Part shown: positions 1-7,747 of the stretch, piece after piece
How positions within the stretch are numbered: position 1 is the first letter of the stretch
Layout: every line of letters starts with the position of its first letter
DNA from: DATEDA01 sp963789885
GTDB lineage: Bacteria; Pseudomonadota; Gammaproteobacteria; Burkholderiales; SG8-39
Length of the DNA stretch: 24,124 bases
Direction: 5' to 3'
Assembly (NCBI GenBank): GCA_963789885.1
Contig: CAWBNB010000053.1
Location: forward strand, 1 to 24,124
Made by a program: the position numbers and the translations under genes
The notes under the pieces: generated by a model
What the model was told of the DNA's origin: nothing
The model's input: the letters and a program-made list of their open reading frames with translations, nothing else
The model's database searches: none

Positions 1-546
1 CAGCGTCGTGTCCTGGCCGGGCGGCGGGTTGTCGACGGCCTCCTCGAGCGAGTGGAACTCGCGCCATTCCTCGCGCGGCCGCACGCGCCCCTCGGTGCCG
101 ACCTGGTCGAGCCCCCAGTACAGCTCGACGTGATGGTTGTCCGGGTCGAAGAACTCGACCGCGATCTGGCAGCCGGCGCGGCGCCGGCCGTGCACGATGA
201 TTTTCACGCCGTGCTTGCGCAGGTGCTCGCGGAAGCGGAACAGCTCGTCGAGCGTCGCGGCCTCGAACGCGACGTGGTTGAGGTCCACTCGGTTGGACGG
301 CGCACGCCCGGTGCCGACCAGCGCGAGCGAGTGGTGATCCGAGCTGCAGCGCAGGAACACCATGCCGCCGGCGGTCTGGCTCTCGTCGTAGACGTCCGAG
401 ACCCGGAACCCGAGCACCTCGGTGTAGAAGCGCGTCGAGCGTTCGAGGTCCTGGACGTTGAGCACGACGTGCCCGAGTTTCCGGAAACCGAACGGCAGCC
501 CGGCGGGCGGCGCCATCGCTTTCAACTTCTGGACGTCGACCGGCAT
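1..546 (-). CDS. VOC-superfamily / extradiol dioxygenase-like protein (3' end cut by window)
   Basis: The minus strand is open from an ATG at 546 to the window edge (182 codons, no stop seen), so the C-terminus is missing. An AGGAG ribosome-binding site lies about 8 nt upstream. The fold signature is a vicinal-oxygen-chelate module: LGHVVLNVQDLERSTRFY near residue 24, LNHVAFEA near 89 and HHVELYW near 138. Candidate metal ligands are His26, His91 and Glu141. Their spacing (65 and 50 residues) closely matches the His-His-Glu facial triad of type I extradiol dioxygenases (BphC His146/His210/Glu260), so Fe(II) ring-cleavage or a related lyase/isomerase role is possible. It diverges from the HisD/ABC operon and may share its control region. 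The family assignment is firm; substrate and reaction are not determined. Confidence 0.85.
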   Translation of the reverse strand, partial: MPVDVQKLKAMAPPAGLPFGFRKLGHVVLNVQDLERSTRFYTEVLGFRVSDVYDESQTAGGMVFLRCSSDHHSLALVGTGRAPSNRVDLNHVAFEAATLDELFRFREHLRKHGVKIIVHGRRRAGCQIAVEFFDPDNHHVELYWGLDQVGTEGRVRPREEWREFHSLEEAVDNPPPGQDTTL

Positions 547-795
547 GCGCGAGACTCCTGCTGGAGTGGTTGACCCCGCCAAGTCTAGCGCGGAAGGAAG
601 AGGAAAGAGGCTCGAGAGCGATCGCCGCGCAGGCGACGGCGCGCACCGGGAGATCGTTTGACTCGAGGCCTCGCTGGTCCATCGGGTTGCCGGCGCCGGA
701 CTACCACGTGCAGTGCGTGAAACGGGGCTCGCGGGCTCGACTCGATCTCTCGGCCACGGAAACACTGGCGCCGATAGCAGTTTGCGCACCGCACA

Positions 796-824
796 TTGAC
801 ACGGCCAGACGCGACACCGAAGAT
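796..824 (+). promoter_or_regulatory. Candidate sigma70 promoter of HisD/ABC operon
   Basis: A perfect -35 hexamer TTGACA (796-801) is followed, after 17 nt, by a weak -10 GAAGAT (819-824). This places the start site near 831, directly against the operator at 833-848. The -35 and spacing are good and the -10 is poor, so the promoter is inferred mainly from its arrangement with the operator. Confidence 0.45.
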
Positions 825-832
825 GGCGCGCG

Positions 833-848
833 ATGTAATCGGTTACAC
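833..848. promoter_or_regulatory. LacI/GalR-family operator
   Basis: The 16-mer ATGTAATCGGTTACAC is an inverted repeat with perfect TGTAA/TTACA arms around a central CG. It matches the GalR/GalS operator form GTGTAANCGNTTACAC at all but the first base. It lies at or just after the predicted start site of the dehydrogenase operon, the classic place for repression. The operon's last gene encodes a LacI-family protein, which is the obvious ligand-responsive repressor for it. Confidence 0.75.
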
Positions 849-895
849 GCATTGCCGCGTTTCCGGCTGCGCCCTCGACCCCATCGGAGATCTCG

Positions 896-2167
896 ATGAA
901 GACCTACATCAAGCAGGCTCCGCCACCCGCGCCGCAGGATCGCACCCGTCTCGAGGAGACCGTGCGCAAGATGCTCGCCGACATCAGCGCCAACGGCGAC
1001 GAAGCCGTGCGGCGCTACGCCCGCGAGTTCGACCGTTGGGAAAGCGGGGCGTTCAGGGTCTCGGCGGACGAGATCGCGAAGGTCGGGCGCGAGCTGCCTG
1101 AGTCGTTCAAGGCCGATTTCGAGTATTCGCTCAAGCAGGTCGTCGGGTTCGCGCGCCGTCAGCTCGAGACCTTGACCGGCTTCGAGACCGAGCTCGAGCC
1201 CGGGATCGTGCTTGGCCAAAAGATGATCCCGGTCGAGCGGGTGGGCTGCTACGTGCCCGGGGGCAAGTTCCCGCTGGTCGCGTCCGCCATCATGAGCGTC
1301 GGCACCGCGAAGGCCGCGGGGGCCTCGTACGTCGTCGCGTGTGCACCGCCGCGCGACGCGCGCGGCATGTATCCGTACACGCTCTACGCTCTGCACCGCG
1401 CAGGCGCCGACGAGATCTACAACCTCGGCGGCGCCCAGGCGATGGCGGCGATGGCCTACGGCCGCGTCGGCATCGAGCCGGTCGACATGATCACCGGCGC
1501 CGGCAATCCGTTCGTGGCCGAAGCGAAACGTCAGCTCTTCGGCACCGTCGGCATCGATCTCCTCGCCGGCCCGACCGAGATCCTGGTGATTGCCGACGAC
1601 TCGGCCGACCCGGCACTGGTCGCCACCGATCTACTCGGCCAGGCGGAGCACGGCCCCGACAGCCCGGCCTGGCTCGTGACGACCTCGCGCGCCCTCGGCG
1701 AGGCCGCGCTCAAGGAGGTCGAGCGCCAGCTCGCGGTCCTGCCCACGCGGAAGACCGCGGAGCCTGCTTGGCGCGATCACGGCGAGATCGTGGTGGTGGA
1801 CTCCGACGACGAAGCGATCGCGGTGGCCGACGCGTACGCCCCCGAGCACCTGGAGGTGATGACGTCCAAGAACCGTTACTACCTCGAGCGCCTGAAGAAC
1901 TATGGCAGCCTGTTCCTCGGCGAGGAGAGCACGGTCGCCTACGGCGACAAGGGCGTGGGTACCAACCATACGCTCCCGACCTCCCGTGCGGCGCGTTATA
2001 CGGGCGGGCTCTGGGTCGGGAAGTTCATCAAGACCGTCACCTATCAGTACCTCACGCCGGAGGCGAGCCGGCGCATCGCCCCGGTCATGAGCCGCATCTG
2101 CGAGGTCGAGGGGATGCTCGCGCACAAGATCACCGCGGACGTACGCGAGAAGCGCTACGCACGCTAG
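896..2167 (+). CDS. HisD-like NAD-dependent dehydrogenase (catabolic, HpsN-type candidate)
   Basis: This 423-residue protein belongs to the histidinol dehydrogenase family. The family zinc ligands are in place (Gln249, His252, Asp351, His410), as is the catalytic Glu317-His318 pair in the APEHLE motif. In classical HisD the enzyme carries out two successive NAD-linked oxidations of an amino alcohol to the acid. No other his gene is nearby. The gene heads an operon for a sugar-type ABC importer with a LacI regulator, the setting of HisD paralogues that oxidise other substrates, such as sulfopropanediol dehydrogenase HpsN. The region after the NHTLPT motif (ARYTGGLWVGKF, then KTVTYQ) looks to me more like that paralogue group than like biosynthetic HisD. 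The ATG at 896 has a GGAG site. Family certain; substrate inferred. Confidence 0.9.
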   Translation: MKTYIKQAPPPAPQDRTRLEETVRKMLADISANGDEAVRRYAREFDRWESGAFRVSADEIAKVGRELPESFKADFEYSLKQVVGFARRQLETLTGFETELEPGIVLGQKMIPVERVGCYVPGGKFPLVASAIMSVGTAKAAGASYVVACAPPRDARGMYPYTLYALHRAGADEIYNLGGAQAMAAMAYGRVGIEPVDMITGAGNPFVAEAKRQLFGTVGIDLLAGPTEILVIADDSADPALVATDLLGQAEHGPDSPAWLVTTSRALGEAALKEVERQLAVLPTRKTAEPAWRDHGEIVVVDSDDEAIAVADAYAPEHLEVMTSKNRYYLERLKNYGSLFLGEESTVAYGDKGVGTNHTLPTSRAARYTGGLWVGKFIKTVTYQYLTPEASRRIAPVMSRICEVEGMLAHKITADVREKRYAR

Positions 2168-2191
2168 TCGAGTCCACCCGAGGAGGCCGTC

Positions 2192-3601
2192 ATGGCGAAG
2201 AAGACACCCGCGAATCCGCCGCACCCGACGACACGGCGCAAGTTCCTGTCCGACCTGGCGGCCGTCTCGACCGGCGCGGTCGCGGCCGGCACCGTGGGTC
2301 TGCCCGCGTGGGCGCAGCAGAGGTCCGACAAGACCGGTACCGTCCGGGTGTGGGGGGAGCCGGGGCCCTATGCGGGCGTCGCCGTCGACGCGATGAACGA
2401 ATGGGCGAAGAAGTTCGCGCCTGGTCTCACGTTCAAGCTCGAGACGCTGTCCTGGGATTCGGTCTACGTGAAGCTGATGACCGATCTCGCCGCCCGCAAC
2501 CCCGCCCACTGCATCTCGGTCGAATCGCCGATCGCCTACCAGCTGATGGCCGACCTTCTCCTCGAGCCGCTGGATGACGTGGTGCAGAAGGTCGGCAGGA
2601 ACCGCCTGATCGAAGGGGTGAAGTGGGAGTACTGGGGGGCGTGGAAGGGGCGGCAGTACGTGCTGCCGGCGCATCACCAGCCGCACCTCCTGGTCGTGCG
2701 CATGGACGTGATCAACGAGCTCGGCCTCGGCGATCCGGACAAGTGGGACTGGAACGATCTGCGGAACGCCGCAAGAACAGTGAGCGAGAAGAAGAAGGAC
2801 ATGGCGGGGATCACGCTCGCCCTCGGGCGCAACCTCTGCACCGACTACCACTTCGCCGCACTGCTGCACTCGGCGGGCGGCCGGATGTTCGACCCGGCGA
2901 ACAAGTTCCAGGTCGTGTTCGACTCGCCCGCGACGGTGGAGGCGCTCGAGTACGTGAAGTCGCTGCAACCCTACATGCCGAAGGGCGCGGTGAGCTACAG
3001 CTTTCTGGAAGTAGTGGACTCTATCGTCACGGGGCGCACCGCCATCGCCTTCTACTGGGGACGCCCGTACGGGCGGGCTGCGGAAGAGAACAAGGCGGTG
3101 TTCGCGAGCCTCCAGTCGTTCAACCATGCGCGCCATCCGAAAACCGGCCGGCGCTCGAACTGGAACGATTTCCAGGGCTGGTGCATCCCGCGCCCGAACA
3201 ACCAGTACGTGAACGAGGTCAAGGCGGCGCTCGTCTATTACCAGACGAGCCCGCAGTGGTTGGTGCGCTACTGCCACTCGCTGATGCCGAACGTCTCCCC
3301 GACCTACAAGGACGTGCTGAACGACCCGACGCTCGCGACCCACCCCTTCTTCCAGACGAAGCGGCAGACGATCATGAACTACTACGTGAACTCCCTGCCG
3401 TACTCCTCGTCGACCGGCAATGAGCTGCTGCAGGGGGTCAACCCGCTCGCCGGCGTGGTCCACGGCCGCTCGATCCTCGCCCAGACCGTGCAGAAGGTCG
3501 TGGTCGACAACTGGAGCGCCGCCGACGCCGCGAAGTGGGGCGCGAAGGAACTCGAGCAGGTGCGCAAGGACAACCTGCGCCTGCTTGGCGGCGCCGTCTG
3601 A
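2192..3601 (+). CDS. Tat-exported ABC transporter solute-binding protein (family 1)
   Basis: This is a 469-residue periplasmic binding protein of the carbohydrate-type (family 1 / MalE-UgpB) class. The N-terminus carries a twin-arginine signal, Arg15-Arg16 in RRKFLSDL, followed by an alanine-rich hydrophobic stretch and a likely cleavage after AWA at residue 41. Tat export suggests that it folds in the cytoplasm. The body is rich in Trp and Tyr, as in sugar or polyol binders. The ATG at 2192 has an AGGAGG site 6 nt upstream and follows the dehydrogenase stop by 24 nt. Two permeases and an ATPase follow directly, so it is the receptor of that importer. The ligand cannot be read from sequence. 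Confidence 0.92.
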   Translation: MAKKTPANPPHPTTRRKFLSDLAAVSTGAVAAGTVGLPAWAQQRSDKTGTVRVWGEPGPYAGVAVDAMNEWAKKFAPGLTFKLETLSWDSVYVKLMTDLAARNPAHCISVESPIAYQLMADLLLEPLDDVVQKVGRNRLIEGVKWEYWGAWKGRQYVLPAHHQPHLLVVRMDVINELGLGDPDKWDWNDLRNAARTVSEKKKDMAGITLALGRNLCTDYHFAALLHSAGGRMFDPANKFQVVFDSPATVEALEYVKSLQPYMPKGAVSYSFLEVVDSIVTGRTAIAFYWGRPYGRAAEENKAVFASLQSFNHARHPKTGRRSNWNDFQGWCIPRPNNQYVNEVKAALVYYQTSPQWLVRYCHSLMPNVSPTYKDVLNDPTLATHPFFQTKRQTIMNYYVNSLPYSSSTGNELLQGVNPLAGVVHGRSILAQTVQKVVVDNWSAADAAKWGAKELEQVRKDNLRLLGGAV

Positions 3602-3637
3602 GCGACAAAGACCGCGAGCCGGAGCGGGGCAGTCGCG

Positions 3638-4576
3638 GTGCCCCGTTCGCCTGAATACTCCCTCCGCACCGGCATGTTGACCCCCGTGGACTGGAGGAGG
3701 GCCGACAGCCGGGTCGGCGTCCTCTTTATCGTGCCGTTCGCGATCGCGGCGCTCGTCTTCATGGTGTATCCGGTCGCCGAGGCGGTGCGGCTCGCCTTCT
3801 ACGACTACAACCCGCTCAACCCGGAGGCGGCGAGCTTTGCCGGCCTGGAGAACTTCCGCACGCTCGCCGCGGATCCGCTGTTCTGGCAGGCGTTCCGCCA
3901 GGCCGCGGTGTGGACCGTTTCCTCGATCGTGCTGCAGACCGTGATCGGGGTTGCGCTCGCCTTGCTGCTGCACCTCCCGCTCGCGGGCATCTCGGTATTC
4001 CGCGGGCTCTTGCTCTTTCCCTACATCGTCCCGACGGTGGTGATTGCGCTCATCCTGCAGTGGATGCTGAACCCGGAGATCGGCGTGGTGAACTGGTCGC
4101 TGCGGGGCGCGGGTCTCATCGACGACAACATCTACTGGCTCGCCACGCCGGGCCTCGCGATGCTCTCCACCATCGCGCTGAACGTGTGGAAATACACCCC
4201 GTTCGTCACGATCTGTGTCCTGGCGCGTCTGCAGACGATCCCGCTCGAGCTGTACGACGCGGCGAAGGTGGACGGCGCCGGGGTCCTGCGGCGCTTCGTC
4301 GACATCACCCTGCCGCAGCTCGCCGAGGTGCTGACGGTGGTGGTGATCTTCCGGACGATCTGGACGTTCAACAAGTTCGAGGAGATCTACCTCCTCACCC
4401 GCGGCGGTCCGGGCACCTCGACCTTCAACCTCGCGATCTACTCCTTCGAGCAGTCGGTCGCGAACCTGAAGATGGGGGTGGGCGCGGCGACCGGCGTCGT
4501 GATGATGGCGATCCTCTTCGTCGGCAGTCTGGTGTACATGCGCGTCTTCCGCTTCGACGAGGAGCCAGCACAGTGA
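3638..4576 (+). CDS. ABC sugar-type permease, MalF/UgpA-like
   Basis: This is an inner-membrane permease of about 312 residues with roughly six hydrophobic segments. The EAA-type cytoplasmic loop (ELYDAAKVDGAG...ITLP, around residues 204-225) docks the ATPase. The chosen start is GTG at 3638, with a GGAG-like site about 13 nt upstream. ATG at 3674 would remove 12 residues but has no ribosome-binding site. It starts 36 nt after the binding-protein gene, and its stop overlaps the next permease by 4 nt (GTGA), so the two channel halves are probably translationally coupled. Confidence 0.92.
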   Translation: MPRSPEYSLRTGMLTPVDWRRADSRVGVLFIVPFAIAALVFMVYPVAEAVRLAFYDYNPLNPEAASFAGLENFRTLAADPLFWQAFRQAAVWTVSSIVLQTVIGVALALLLHLPLAGISVFRGLLLFPYIVPTVVIALILQWMLNPEIGVVNWSLRGAGLIDDNIYWLATPGLAMLSTIALNVWKYTPFVTICVLARLQTIPLELYDAAKVDGAGVLRRFVDITLPQLAEVLTVVVIFRTIWTFNKFEEIYLLTRGGPGTSTFNLAIYSFEQSVANLKMGVGAATGVVMMAILFVGSLVYMRVFRFDEEPAQ

Positions 4577-5460
4577 CGAAGTTGAGCGCGGTGCGGCAGA
4601 CGATTGCCTACCTCGTGCTGCTCGTCGTCACGTTCCTCATCTGCTTCCCGCTCATCTGGGCGCTCTCGACTTCGCTCAAGGCGCCGAAGGACGTCATGGC
4701 GACGCCGCCGAGGCTCCTGCCGCCGCAGGTGACGCTCGAGAACTACCACAACCTCGTCACCGGCAAGCAGCAGTACTACCGCGCCGACCAGTCCTACGTA
4801 CCGACCACGGCTGCGCCGCAACACTTCACCTCCTGGTTCGCGAACAGCGTGGTGGTGAGCCTCGGGAGCACCGCGATCAGCATCCTCATCAGCACGCTCG
4901 CGGCCTACAGCGTCACGCGATTCCGCTATTGGGGCCGGCGGTTCATTCCCTACTTCAGCCTGCTCGGCTACATGGTGCCGTCGATCATCCTCGTCTTCCC
5001 GCTGTTCCTCGTGATGACCGAGCTGCGGCTCACCAACAGCCTGTGGAGCCTCACCTTTGGCTACGTGTCGATCACGCTGCCGTTCTGTATGTGGCTGCTA
5101 TGGGCGTTCTTCCGGGGCATCCCGATCGAACTGGAGGAGGCGGCGATGATCGACGGCGCGAGCCGCCTGCGCGTGTTCGTCGACATCGTGCTGCCCTCCG
5201 CGGCGCCGGGCATCATCGCCGCGGCGATCTTCTCGCTCATCGTCTCCTGGAACGATTTCCTGTTCGCCCGGGTGTTCATCAATTCGATCGAGAACCTCCC
5301 GCTCACCGTGGGCGTGATGCACTTCTTCGAGGGCACGCACGTCGACTGGGGCCTGATGATGGCCTCGGCCGTGCTGATGACCGTCCCGATGGCGTGCCTC
5401 TTCATGCTGATGCAGCGTCACCTGGTGGCCGGCTTCGGGGCCGGCGCGGTGAAAGGCTGA
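4573..5460 (+). CDS. ABC sugar-type permease, MalG/UgpE-like
   Basis: This 295-residue partner permease starts at GTG 4573, inside the GTGA overlap with the previous stop, with GAGGAG about 9 nt upstream. It has the MalG layout: an N-terminal helix (TIAYLVLLVVTFLICFPLIW), a periplasmic loop rich in Gln and Tyr, several further helices, and the EAA loop ELEEAAMIDGAS...IVLP near residues 185-208. With the upstream permease it should form the heterodimeric channel. Confidence 0.92.
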   Translation: MTKLSAVRQTIAYLVLLVVTFLICFPLIWALSTSLKAPKDVMATPPRLLPPQVTLENYHNLVTGKQQYYRADQSYVPTTAAPQHFTSWFANSVVVSLGSTAISILISTLAAYSVTRFRYWGRRFIPYFSLLGYMVPSIILVFPLFLVMTELRLTNSLWSLTFGYVSITLPFCMWLLWAFFRGIPIELEEAAMIDGASRLRVFVDIVLPSAAPGIIAAAIFSLIVSWNDFLFARVFINSIENLPLTVGVMHFFEGTHVDWGLMMASAVLMTVPMACLFMLMQRHLVAGFGAGAVKG

Positions 5461-5505
5461 CCCGCCGGGCGCCCGAGCCGGGACGCGCTCCATGATCCGC
5501 ATTCG

Positions 5506-6591
5506 ATGACGATCCGGCTCGAGCACATCTGGAAGTCCTTCGGGTCGGTCGCGGCGCTGAAGGACATCGATCTGGAACTGCCCGAAGGGGAGTTCATCAC
5601 CCTCGTCGGGCCGAGCGGCTGCGGCAAGACGACGCTCCTCAGGATCCTGGCGGGGCTCGAGTCGGCCACGAGCGGTGCGATCTGGCACGGCGCGACGCGG
5701 GTGTCGGACCTCGCGCCGGGAAAACGCGACATCGCGATGGTGTTCCAGAGCTACGCGCTCTACCCGCACATGAACGTGCGCGGCAACATGGCCTACGGGC
5801 TCAAAGTCCGGGGCACGCCGAAGGAGGAGATCGCCTCGCGCGTGCTCGAGGTCGCGAGGGTGCTCGAGATCGAGAGCCTCCTCGGCCGCAAACCGCGGGA
5901 GCTCTCCGGCGGGCAGCGCCAGCGCGTCGCGCTGGGGCGCGCCATGGTGAGGAAGCCGTGGCTCTTCCTGATGGACGAGCCGCTCTCCAACCTCGACGCG
6001 AAGCTGCGGGTGACGATGCGCGGCGAACTCAAGCGGCTGCACATGCGGCTCGAGACCACGACCGTATACGTCACCCATGATCAGCTTGAGGCAATGACGA
6101 TGTCGGACAAGATCGCGGTCATGGACCAGGGCGCCGTGCAGCAATACGCAACGCCGGGCGAGGTGTACAACCGTCCGGCGAACGCCTTTGTCGCCGGCTT
6201 CATCGGGAGCCCGCCGATGAACTTCGTCGACGGCGCAGGCCTGAGCGGAGGCGAGCTCGTGCTCGACTGCGGACCCGAGGGCCGGATTCCCATCGCCGCC
6301 TCACCGCTCGCGAGCGGGTTCTCGGGCGCGGTGCTGCTCGGGGCGCGGCCGCAGGACCTGGTGCTCCTCGACGCGCGCCGTGCGGGGGCCGTGCCGGCGA
6401 CCGCGACGCTGATCCAGCTGGTCGGCTCCGAGAAGCTCGTGGACCTCGCGTTCGGCGCGGCGGGAAAGCTCACCGCTCAGGTCAAGGCCGACGAGTCCAT
6501 CGAGGTCGGTCACCGCGTCTGGGTCGGCTTCGACCCCGCCCGGCTACATCTGTTCGAGCCGGCGTCGGGCCGCAACCTCGCGCTCGGCTGA
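5506..6591 (+). CDS. ABC importer ATPase, MalK/UgpC-like
   Basis: This 361-residue cytoplasmic ATPase powers the importer. The motifs are complete: Walker A GPSGCGKTT (35-43), Q-loop Gln81, signature LSGGQ (133-137), Walker B LFLMDE (153-158), D-loop SNLDA and H-loop His191 (VTHDQ). The remaining C-terminal portion matches the length of the TOBE/regulatory domain of the MalK subgroup. It lies 45 nt after the second permease; no strong ribosome-binding site is seen before ATG 5506. All motifs are intact, so it is likely functional. Confidence 0.93.
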   Translation: MTIRLEHIWKSFGSVAALKDIDLELPEGEFITLVGPSGCGKTTLLRILAGLESATSGAIWHGATRVSDLAPGKRDIAMVFQSYALYPHMNVRGNMAYGLKVRGTPKEEIASRVLEVARVLEIESLLGRKPRELSGGQRQRVALGRAMVRKPWLFLMDEPLSNLDAKLRVTMRGELKRLHMRLETTTVYVTHDQLEAMTMSDKIAVMDQGAVQQYATPGEVYNRPANAFVAGFIGSPPMNFVDGAGLSGGELVLDCGPEGRIPIAASPLASGFSGAVLLGARPQDLVLLDARRAGAVPATATLIQLVGSEKLVDLAFGAAGKLTAQVKADESIEVGHRVWVGFDPARLHLFEPASGRNLALG

Positions 6592-6599
6592 CCCGAGCG

Positions 6600-7628
6600 A
6601 TGTCCCGCGGCCGCAACGCTACGAACGCCACGGTCCGCGACGTGGCGCGGGCGGCGCGGGTTTCCACTGCGACCGTGTCGCGCGCGCTGCGCTTCCCCGA
6701 CGTCGTGCGGCCCGGGACGCGGGCCCGCATCGCCCGCGCGGTGGAGAGGCTGAACTACGTCCCGCACGGCGTGGCGCGCGCGCTCTCGACACGCCGCACC
6801 GACTCGGTCGGCGCGGTGATTCCGACCCTCGACAACGCGATCTACGCGGGGTCGACCCACACGTTGCAGAAGGCGCTCGAAGATGCGGGGTACGCGCTGC
6901 TGCTCGCGTGCCACGAGTTCGATCCCGAGGCCGAAGCCCGGATGGCGCGCGCGTTCGTGGAGAAGGGCGTGGACGCGCTGGTGCTCGTCGGCACGGCGCA
7001 CAACCGCGCGATGCGGCGTCTCCTCGGCGCGCTGTCGATCCCCTACGTGCTCACCTGGTCGCTCGATCGGTCTGGCGCGCATCCGAGCGTCGGCTTCGAC
7101 AACCGTGCGGCCGGCCGCACGATCGCGGATCACCTGCTCCGCCTCGGCCACCGGCGAATCGCGATGATCGCCGGCGTCACTGCCGGGAACGATCGCGCGC
7201 GCGATCGTCTGGCCGGGGTGCAGGCCGCCCTGAAGCACGCCGGGCTCGCGCTCGAGTACCTCGTCGAGGCGCCGTACACGTTGCGCGCCGGGCGCGAGGC
7301 GCTGGCGCAGGTGGTCGCGGCCGCGCGGCCGACGGCGGTCATCTGCGGCAATGACATCCTCGGGATCGGGGCGATCCAGGAGGCCCAGTCCCTCGGCATC
7401 GGCGTGCCCGCGGAGCTCTCGATCACCGGGTTCGACGACATGGAGATCGCGACGGTGGTGTCGCCGGCGCTGACCACGGTGCATCTCCCGATCGCCGAGA
7501 TCGGGCTGCAGGCCGCGCGCTACCTGCTGGCACGCCTGCGGGGCGAGACGCCGCCCGCATGCCTCGAGCTGCCGCTCGAGCTGGTGCCGCGCGGCTCGAC
7601 GGCAGTGCCGCAGGGGGCACGCCGCTGA
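6600..7628 (+). CDS. LacI-family transcriptional regulator of the HisD/ABC operon
   Basis: The 342-residue protein has an N-terminal LacI helix-turn-helix (about residues 11-31, TVRDVARAARVSTATVSRAL). A hinge helix with the minor-groove ARAL motif lies at 59-62, and a periplasmic-binding-protein-like effector domain fills the rest (NDILGIGAIQEAQSLGI and TGFDDMEIA are typical). The ATG is 8 nt after the ATPase stop, so it is the last gene of the operon. The GalR-like operator at 833-848 makes it the probable repressor of its own operon, with the imported compound or a metabolite as inducer. Confidence 0.93.
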   Translation: MSRGRNATNATVRDVARAARVSTATVSRALRFPDVVRPGTRARIARAVERLNYVPHGVARALSTRRTDSVGAVIPTLDNAIYAGSTHTLQKALEDAGYALLLACHEFDPEAEARMARAFVEKGVDALVLVGTAHNRAMRRLLGALSIPYVLTWSLDRSGAHPSVGFDNRAAGRTIADHLLRLGHRRIAMIAGVTAGNDRARDRLAGVQAALKHAGLALEYLVEAPYTLRAGREALAQVVAAARPTAVICGNDILGIGAIQEAQSLGIGVPAELSITGFDDMEIATVVSPALTTVHLPIAEIGLQAARYLLARLRGETPPACLELPLELVPRGSTAVPQGARR

Positions 7629-7747
7629 GACATGCCGGCGTCAGCTGCGGCGGCGTCGCAGTCCAGTCAACAGGGACGCGCGCGCAAGCGTGGTGCTTTG
7701 CGAAGGCACGGCCGCGCACGCCGGTTACTGGGAAAGTTAAGCGAACG

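Larger units (their letters stand above)
547..895. promoter_or_regulatory. Divergent control region between VOC gene and HisD/ABC operon
   Basis: These 349 bases separate two divergent genes and hold no convincing ORF. The plus-strand half contains a candidate sigma70 promoter and a LacI/GalR-type operator, listed separately. A GGAG ribosome-binding site lies about 9 nt before the dehydrogenase ATG at 896. No clear promoter for the VOC gene was identified on the minus strand. Confidence 0.6.

Noticed and set aside
896..2167. Annotation as histidinol dehydrogenase of histidine biosynthesis
   Set aside because: No his genes are present and the operon encodes an ABC importer and LacI regulator, so a catabolic paralogue is more likely.
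1631..3973. A 780-codon minus-strand open frame opposite the dehydrogenase and binding-protein genes
   Set aside because: It is antisense to well-supported genes; GC-rich coding DNA often leaves such open antisense frames. The product is Arg/His/Pro-rich without any known motif.
5098..6144. A 348-codon minus-strand open frame opposite the permease and ATPase genes
   Set aside because: Same cause: a shadow of genes with complete ABC motifs on the plus strand.
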